From: Xiphias gladius
Taxonomy: Eukaryota; Chordata; Actinopteri; Istiophoriformes; Xiphiidae
Reading direction: 5' to 3'
Length of the DNA stretch: 64,000 nucleotides
Assembly: GCF_016859285.1 (NCBI RefSeq)
Contig: NC_053413.1
Span: 14,403,501-14,467,500 of the forward strand
Numbering within the stretch: the stretch's first letter is position 1; each line of letters starts with the position of its first letter. A program made the position numbers and the translations under genes. The notes below the pieces were generated by a model. It was not told where the DNA came from. It was given only the letters and a program-made list of their open reading frames with translations, and searched no databases. This document shows positions 58,201 through 64,000 of this stretch, piece by piece.

Positions 58201-61200
58201 TTTGAGACTGTGACAATTTCTAAAGTAATCCTGAAGATTTGGCTGCAGGTGAATAACAGATAATTTTGCTTTGTCAAAATGCTCCGTTCTTGGACTGCAG
58301 AAGACGCTTTAAAAAGATCTCCTTTTATATAACAACGTCTGTCTATGCTTGTCTATGGCACTTCTTTTTCCAGCCAGAGCACAGAGAGCACACTTTAAAA
58401 GATTTTTAACGTTTACTATGTGTGGATCCACCAAAAGAACATCCCCAGCCAACTTCAGGTCCTGAACCAGAGTTTTAGAAACTAGAATAGAGCGTAAATG
58501 GTCCAGTCTTCACAGTAGCAGGTCAGCTACGTCCAAACCTTGATGGCGATTTAGCTTCTTCAAGATGCGTTTTTATCCGCAGAGGCAGAGAATAGTTAGA
58601 GACAGATCTGCAGATTCGTGTGTAGGTTCTGTTGAATGGAGTCCAACATCATCAGTGGCACCGTGTCAGAGGAAAGGTCAGGGAGGACGGGAAAGTGGGA
58701 GGTAAGAAAAAAAAATACATTGTGTTGATTTTAGGTGTTAATAATAATAGTGGTAATAAGCAGCGGGAGAAGAGGAGCACAAAAGCAAAACATTCGAGAC
58801 ATTCTCTGTTTTATGTGGCTACTTGCCATTTGAACACCTGGTTGATGGATGTCAGTCTGCTCCTTGGGTGATGATGGCAACATGACTCTAAAAGTATAGT
58901 TTTAGATACACTGTATATCCAGTATAGTCCAGTTTCAGTCCAATGTGATTGATATTAATTTAGCTTAAATATTGTTTTTTATCTCTTTATCAAAGGCAGA
59001 GAAGCCGGGGTGCTATACCAAAGAAAACTAGCTCTTATCTTGAATTCTCTTCAATCCTTCAGATTATCGTGAAAAAGAGGAACATTTAGCAACCACATCT
59101 AATGAGGTCATCTGGATATAATATATATAGTACCTTCGTTAGAGCTATATCAACACAATAGAGGTGCTTTAGATTTATCTAAAGCACCTTATCATACTCT
59201 CTTTGCTTGTCTCAAAAATGTTTCCTTTCCTTTAGACACATTTAAAGAGACTGTGCTCAACATACCCTTTGAATTTTTCCCTCCAGTCAAAACCATATTT
59301 GGCCACTTTTTCAAGTTCCATGTGTGACTGAGTCGGCTAAGAAACTGGATTCACATGTCTAATTTGAAAATATTTATAGACGGATGGGAAGTTTATAAAA
59401 GATAATAGGCCACAGAGGAACAAAGAAAAAGAAGATGATTGAATTTCCATTTCATTGGTCCTGAACAACGTCAAAACCGATACTTTCTTATTGCTCGCTC
59501 ACTGCAGATTTACAGTCTATTTAAGTCCAAACATGTTGTTTCGGTCATATTTTCCTTCTTAAAATGGTGTTTCACTCATTTTCATTCAAAGAAGACACAA
59601 ATCATTACCCATTATTTTCCACTTTTTCCAATCTTATTATGTTCATTTATTAACCCCAACTGTTCTGAAATATAGCATGAGGGTAAAGATTGTTGATAGT
59701 CATGCCTTAAGTAGAAACAGGGGGATATTAGCAGATAATGGATGGAAAAGAACTGCTACATTTGAGGAAAAACATTAAGCTTCCTGTCTTTGCCGTGTGG
59801 AACAGCGTCTGAACCTGATGCGAATTCCTTCCCTGCTAAAGTTATGGCTGACTCCTTCACCAACCGTTTCACATTTTTCCCCTTGAAATATGCTTACTTT
59901 TCTGTGTACCATGTTTTACTTCTGTAAATCTACCAGAATCTACAATTTATGTTGATCTGTCGTACCCACAGAAAGTTCTTCTTCTTTCTTGTGGACAGCC
60001 TCACTACCCAACACTGCTGACTTGCTGTCTTCTGTCTTTTGGCTGCTTTTTTGTTATTGTACTCCCCCGTAGTTATATACCTTCATACCCCCTTACCGTA
60101 TTTTTTTCCATCATCTCCTTTGAAGCACTTTGGCCTTGTATAACCATTGAAAAGCAATATTTTTTCTCAGTTATTTCCATCTCAGGTTTGGGAAAAAACC
60201 TCAATGTTCTAAATGTGCATTGTGTTTGTCTGGCTCATGACTCCTCGCCAATAGTGTGAGAGGGACAGACAGGTAAAAGAGAAGAAAGGCCTCAGCCTCC
60301 AGGAAGCCATTGTTTTCTGTCATTTTAGTATGCTTTCAACTTCAGAGATTTGAAACCTGCTTCAGTTAAGTAATCCATCACAATGAGATTCGCATGTATT
60401 TTCATTGTTGGGCTTTAATTCATTTAGAAACAGAGAGTTTTTAAAACATGTGCAGTGGACTTTGTTAAGCAATTCCTTTGCCTCATGTACCATCCTTATG
60501 AAGGAGATGTAGCCAAATGTGTTTGGGCAATAAACATTACAAGTAGGATAAGACTTGTGTAACCTGTTTTTGATTTAGATTATTTTAATGGATGATCATA
60601 ATTTGTATCGTCAGAATTTTAATATCATTTTGAAATTCGGAAACTAAAAGATTGTTTATTGAGATGTATTACCTGCAGCGTCTCAAGCATGTTTCAGATC
60701 TGTACAAGCTGATCTCCATATTATACTGAACTGAGCTAAAACAAGTGACTGCTGATAACTTAAATTAAGAAATCTATCTAAAATGTATGGCACTTTGAAA
60801 AATTGTCAGCAGTAATGTGGTTAGTGGGCTATAGTATTCAAATATATTGATACGGTCTTTTAAAGCCGATGAAGCTCGATTCACCGCTAAACCACAGCCA
60901 GCATCACTGTTGAGTGTGGTCAGAGCGTGTGCTTTGTTGCACCTGTAACTTCATCCAACAGTGATGGCATGGGGTCCTGGAGTACACCTGTAAATCACTG
61001 CAGCACAGTGAGAAGATTAACCAAATGGAGGTCAGCAAAGACAAGTTTCATAGGTGTTGCGTTACCCTTTAACATTCATTACTAAATGTGCAACAGCCAA
61101 AGTTAAAATTTTAACTTTCTCATCAGGGCCGTGTGGGTGTGTTTTCGTTACAAGCAAATAACCCAACACCTATCATCCCATTTTATATCAAATATTGCTA

Positions 61201-63970
61201 AATCGTGATTGGTGCACAGAGATGCAAATCACTTTATACTAATGAGAAGAACTCAAAAAAAAAAACAAAGATACAAATAATCTCTCTTGAAATATCCAAA
61301 ACTGTTCTGTCTTTGGGTTCGGTTATTAAGTGAGGGTAAAAGACATAAAGACTGACAGGGGGAAAACAATTAGGATGCAAAGGATGCGAAGGATGCAATT
61401 AAAGTAATAAAGTAATAAAACATTATATTTAAATGTCCTGCAACCTTTATTAAGTGTTCACTCTGTGTCTTTCTCTGCATCTACGTCTCTCTTTGTCTTT
61501 CAGTCTTTGGCCCTCAGGGTCTGCGATTGGTCCAGGTGACTGATGTCTCTCTCTTGGTTGAGTGGGAGTCCGTTCGTGGGGCAGAGTATTACATTTTGAA
61601 ATATTATGGAAAGGATGATGACAGTTCCCTGAACCAGGTAGTTTTTTTTCCTTTTTGGTCATATCAATAAGTATGTAAAATAGAGGATGAATAAAACATC
61701 TTTGTTTCGACTCATTGTATCCTAGGTTCAGATTCCCAACACAAACACCTCCTACCTCATCACAGGAGTGGCTCCCGGGATCACCTACATTGTCAAGGTG
61801 TACGCAGTCATCAAAGAAATCGAAAGTGAGGGAGACGAGATTGAGGCTACCACAGGTGAGCACCAGCAGCTGTGATCAGAACTGAAAAACATCATTAACA
61901 GCATTAAACTTGTGTTCTCTCTGACTAAACGAGTATTTTTCAGAATGTGTTTCATCACTGGTGAAGTAGAATAGGGCTGGGTGCTGCATGTTGCCTTTAA
62001 ATACGTTGGTGGTTTTTAGAGCAAAGACAGATGGGACCTATTGATGACTCTTGTTTGGAATGGCGGCCAGGTATGGCCTGCAGGTGGGGGGGATTTTCTA
62101 TGGATTAAATGGTCACAGTTGACGTCAGATGTAAGTTCAAGTTTGATGAGGCATGGAAACCCTTAAATGTCAAGGTCTTAAATGTTTAGCGGAAGGAGGT
62201 GTCGCAGCATAAGAAATTAGATTATAAGGAAGAGGCAAGTGCAAGGCAAGAAGATGGTTAGGTGTGAGGTGACAAATCACTGCAAAGTTCAAATACTGAC
62301 TTTGCATATTTGAACAGTTACACTTATTGAGATCACTTGGGCAGTCACATGTTTAAGGTACAGTGTATATTCATGCATGGATGGACAGTCCATTCCACTT
62401 ATGCTAAATTACTTATAGTTACTTGTGCGAGATGAGGAGTTTTTTCCTGTACTTAAATATAAAATTATATGAAATGCTATGCTAAAAAGCAAGGAACAAG
62501 CTGAAGCTTGTCATTACTATATGTTTCATTAAGCGTTGGTTTGTTAACCATTAAATTTAAAGGTATTTACAAGGCAATGACTCCACAGATGTGCATAATG
62601 GAAATCGAACCTACTCACAGATGTGGTAGGACACAGATGTGAGGAGAAAGAGATTACTAGACAAGACTGGTTGGCGTGAGTGAGTCAGACAGACAGAGGG
62701 AGAGACTGAGTTTGACTCTAATGTGTGGTTAGTCTGGTTAATCATGGAAAATCTCACAGAACATGGCCTTCCCATATGCGCATGAGAAAGCACACCATCA
62801 TCTGGCTTATGGTTGTGTGAGGGGTACACAGCATGAGGCAGTCATTTCACTGGTCACATAGTTTTCAACTTCAAATGATGATCTACTTCAAAAGAGGGTT
62901 CAAGTGAATGATTTTCTTTTTTTCCTAGGAAAACTACAATAGCTCTCATTTTTTTTAAAAAGTGAACCCTTTTGATTTTGTACCATTTGTTTTGTTTGGA
63001 TGGTTCACACTGTTCTGTCTTTTTTTTTACCATATGTCGCAAATCCTGACATTGCTCGTCTATGCTAATATTCACCTATCTGTACATGCAATTACATATG
63101 TTTGTAAAAGCGTAAAGTGTTTCTAATCTTTGCCAAATACCCCTGTCTGCGTGTACCTTTGAATATAAAGACAAGCTAAAGTTTATTTTACACTTTAAAT
63201 ATACCTATCTTTGACATTTTTGACTTAAATGGTGTGTCATGGGTCAAAACATGAAGAAAACAATAATTTAAGTACATTATTACCCTGCCTCTGCAGTCAC
63301 ATTACAACTTTATTTGAGAATTCCATCACCTAAAATCGATTATTTTTCTAATCATGTCACTGGCAATCACTCAGGGCTTACATGATCATTTTATGATATG
63401 TATATGATATATACATGATATCACTGACAGTCATTCTCTGCTGGTTTACATGCTTACAATTAAAGTAAAATGCATTTAAACTTCAGCCTGCACTTTTCCT
63501 GACAAAGGTGACTTTAATTTTTATAACAAGACAAAATAAAAATATTTTTGGATATGTTTGGTTATGGTATTTTCTTAATGGCCAAAAGGGAAATTCCTGC
63601 TTGGCGCCTGTTCCAGGAAGGTCACATTTTTGGGTGGTAGGGATTCATTGTGTTGCTCAAGGACATGTGGGAGCAGAGCAGGGCAGATGCTTGTGATTAC
63701 TGGGGCTTTAATGCAGGCTTTCCAGTTTGAGGCTCATGTCTGTACACCCAGTTCCACCTTGTTGTCCAACACTTGTATCCTTCCCAGATGTCTCAGCTAT
63801 TGATGATATTAGAGTTCTTGGCCAGACAGAAGTCTCTATCCAGGTGGACTGGAAGAACCCACCAGCTGAAGTGGATCACTTCAGGCTCACACACACTGAC
63901 CCGGAAGGACAGGAAGAGGAGCTGAGTGTACAGAGGAGCCAGGAGGCGCGCACCAAACACACTATTGTGG
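55280..63970 (+). CDS. tnn: Tenascin-W/N, 5' part (runs off the window)
   Basis: Extracellular matrix glycoprotein, also called tnw in fish, linked to bone, smooth muscle and tumour stroma. Coding exons: 55280-55475, 55722-55922, 56180-56554, 61504-61637, 61726-61855, 63788-63970, all in frame (406 complete codons so far). Residues 1 to about 25 form a signal peptide. Residues 41-51 (SHVYKIDIPGS) and FRHNIRLQTP (81-90) match TNN closely. Residues 94-121 form a short heptad coiled coil (LLYRVNGLEEEVNYL) followed by Cys residues for trimer and hexamer assembly. Residues 134-257, one exon, hold 3.5 EGF-like repeats (CNDNGRCVDGKCVC type), the hallmark of tenascin-W. The first fibronectin III repeat (258-345) is split over two exons and the second begins at 346. 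Adjacency to mrps14 supports tnn over tnr or tnc. The first coding exon's donor (G|GTCTTT) is weak. Later FN3 repeats and the fibrinogen-like domain lie beyond the right edge. Confidence 0.93.
56555..61503 (+). other. tnn: Tenascin intron after the EGF exon
   Basis: This 4.95-kb intron between the EGF exon and the first FN3 exon has no other exon with homology that I recognise. It contains a perfect 12-bp hairpin (59162-59189) and an 11-bp inverted repeat (60902-60912 with 60956-60966). Confidence 0.8.
59162..59189. repeat. Perfect 12-bp inverted repeat, 4-nt loop
   Basis: AGGTGCTTTAGA, loop TTTA, TCTAAAGCACCT. It is too short for a normal miRNA precursor and lies inside the large tenascin intron. 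Confidence 0.9.
61856..63787 (+). other. tnn: Tenascin intron between FN3 repeats 1 and 2
   Basis: This 1.9-kb phase-1 intron runs from GTGAGC to TTCCCAG. No exon-like sequence or recognised repeat was seen. A short ATATGATATATACATGATAT palindrome-like stretch is near 63.40 kb. Confidence 0.8.
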
Positions 63971-64000
63971 GTATGTCCTGTAACAGTGTAAACACAATTT

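Noticed and set aside
55280-63970. Assignment as tenascin-R or tenascin-C
   Set aside because: There are only 3.5 EGF-like repeats, the N-terminal residues match TNN, and the neighbour is mrps14, as for human TNN.

Overview
The window is nuclear DNA of a ray-finned fish, most likely a percomorph (spiny-rayed) teleost. The evidence is split genes with GT-AG introns, three recognisable vertebrate genes and the start of a fourth, long (CA/TG)n microsatellites, and several interspersed repeats that I recognise as abundant in percomorph genomes. No prokaryotic, viral or plasmid features are seen.

Layout. 1-14.5 kb: no gene that I can name; it holds microsatellites, two tRNA-derived SINE remnants and a weak minus-strand exon candidate (8.2-9.2 kb). 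14.5-23.7 kb, minus strand: plk3 (polo-like kinase 3), all 15 coding exons, giving a 667-aa protein with kinase domain and two polo boxes, plus a TATA/CRE/GC-box promoter. 26.2-30.2 kb, minus strand: cacybp (calcyclin-binding / Siah-interacting protein), 6 coding exons, 228 aa. 31.3-34.0 kb, minus strand: mrps14 (mitochondrial ribosomal protein uS14m), 3 coding exons, 138 aa. 34-55.3 kb: a large interval without recognisable coding sequence, holding repeats and two candidate non-coding 5' exons for the next gene. 55.3 kb to the window end, plus strand: the first six coding exons of a tenascin of the W/N type (tnn/tnw): signal peptide, coiled coil, 3.5 EGF-like repeats and the first fibronectin III repeats. 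The gene runs off the right edge.

The genes do not form a pathway. plk3 is a stress and immediate-early serine/threonine kinase, cacybp an adaptor of Siah-type ubiquitin ligation, mrps14 a housekeeping mitoribosome part and tnn an extracellular matrix protein. The cacybp-mrps14-tnn order is the same as in human 1q25, whereas human PLK3 is on 1p34, so the plk3 junction marks a rearrangement between lineages. The three minus-strand genes are separated from the plus-strand tenascin by about 21 kb. Three good CTCF-type motifs, all in the same orientation, lie between 24.7 and 30.4 kb. I found no previously undescribed system. The most useful leads are that CTCF motif cluster, a cap-proximal upstream ORF and hairpin in the plk3 leader, a C15 tract in a plk3 splice acceptor, several perfect hairpins, and the unnamed exon candidate at 8.2-9.2 kb.
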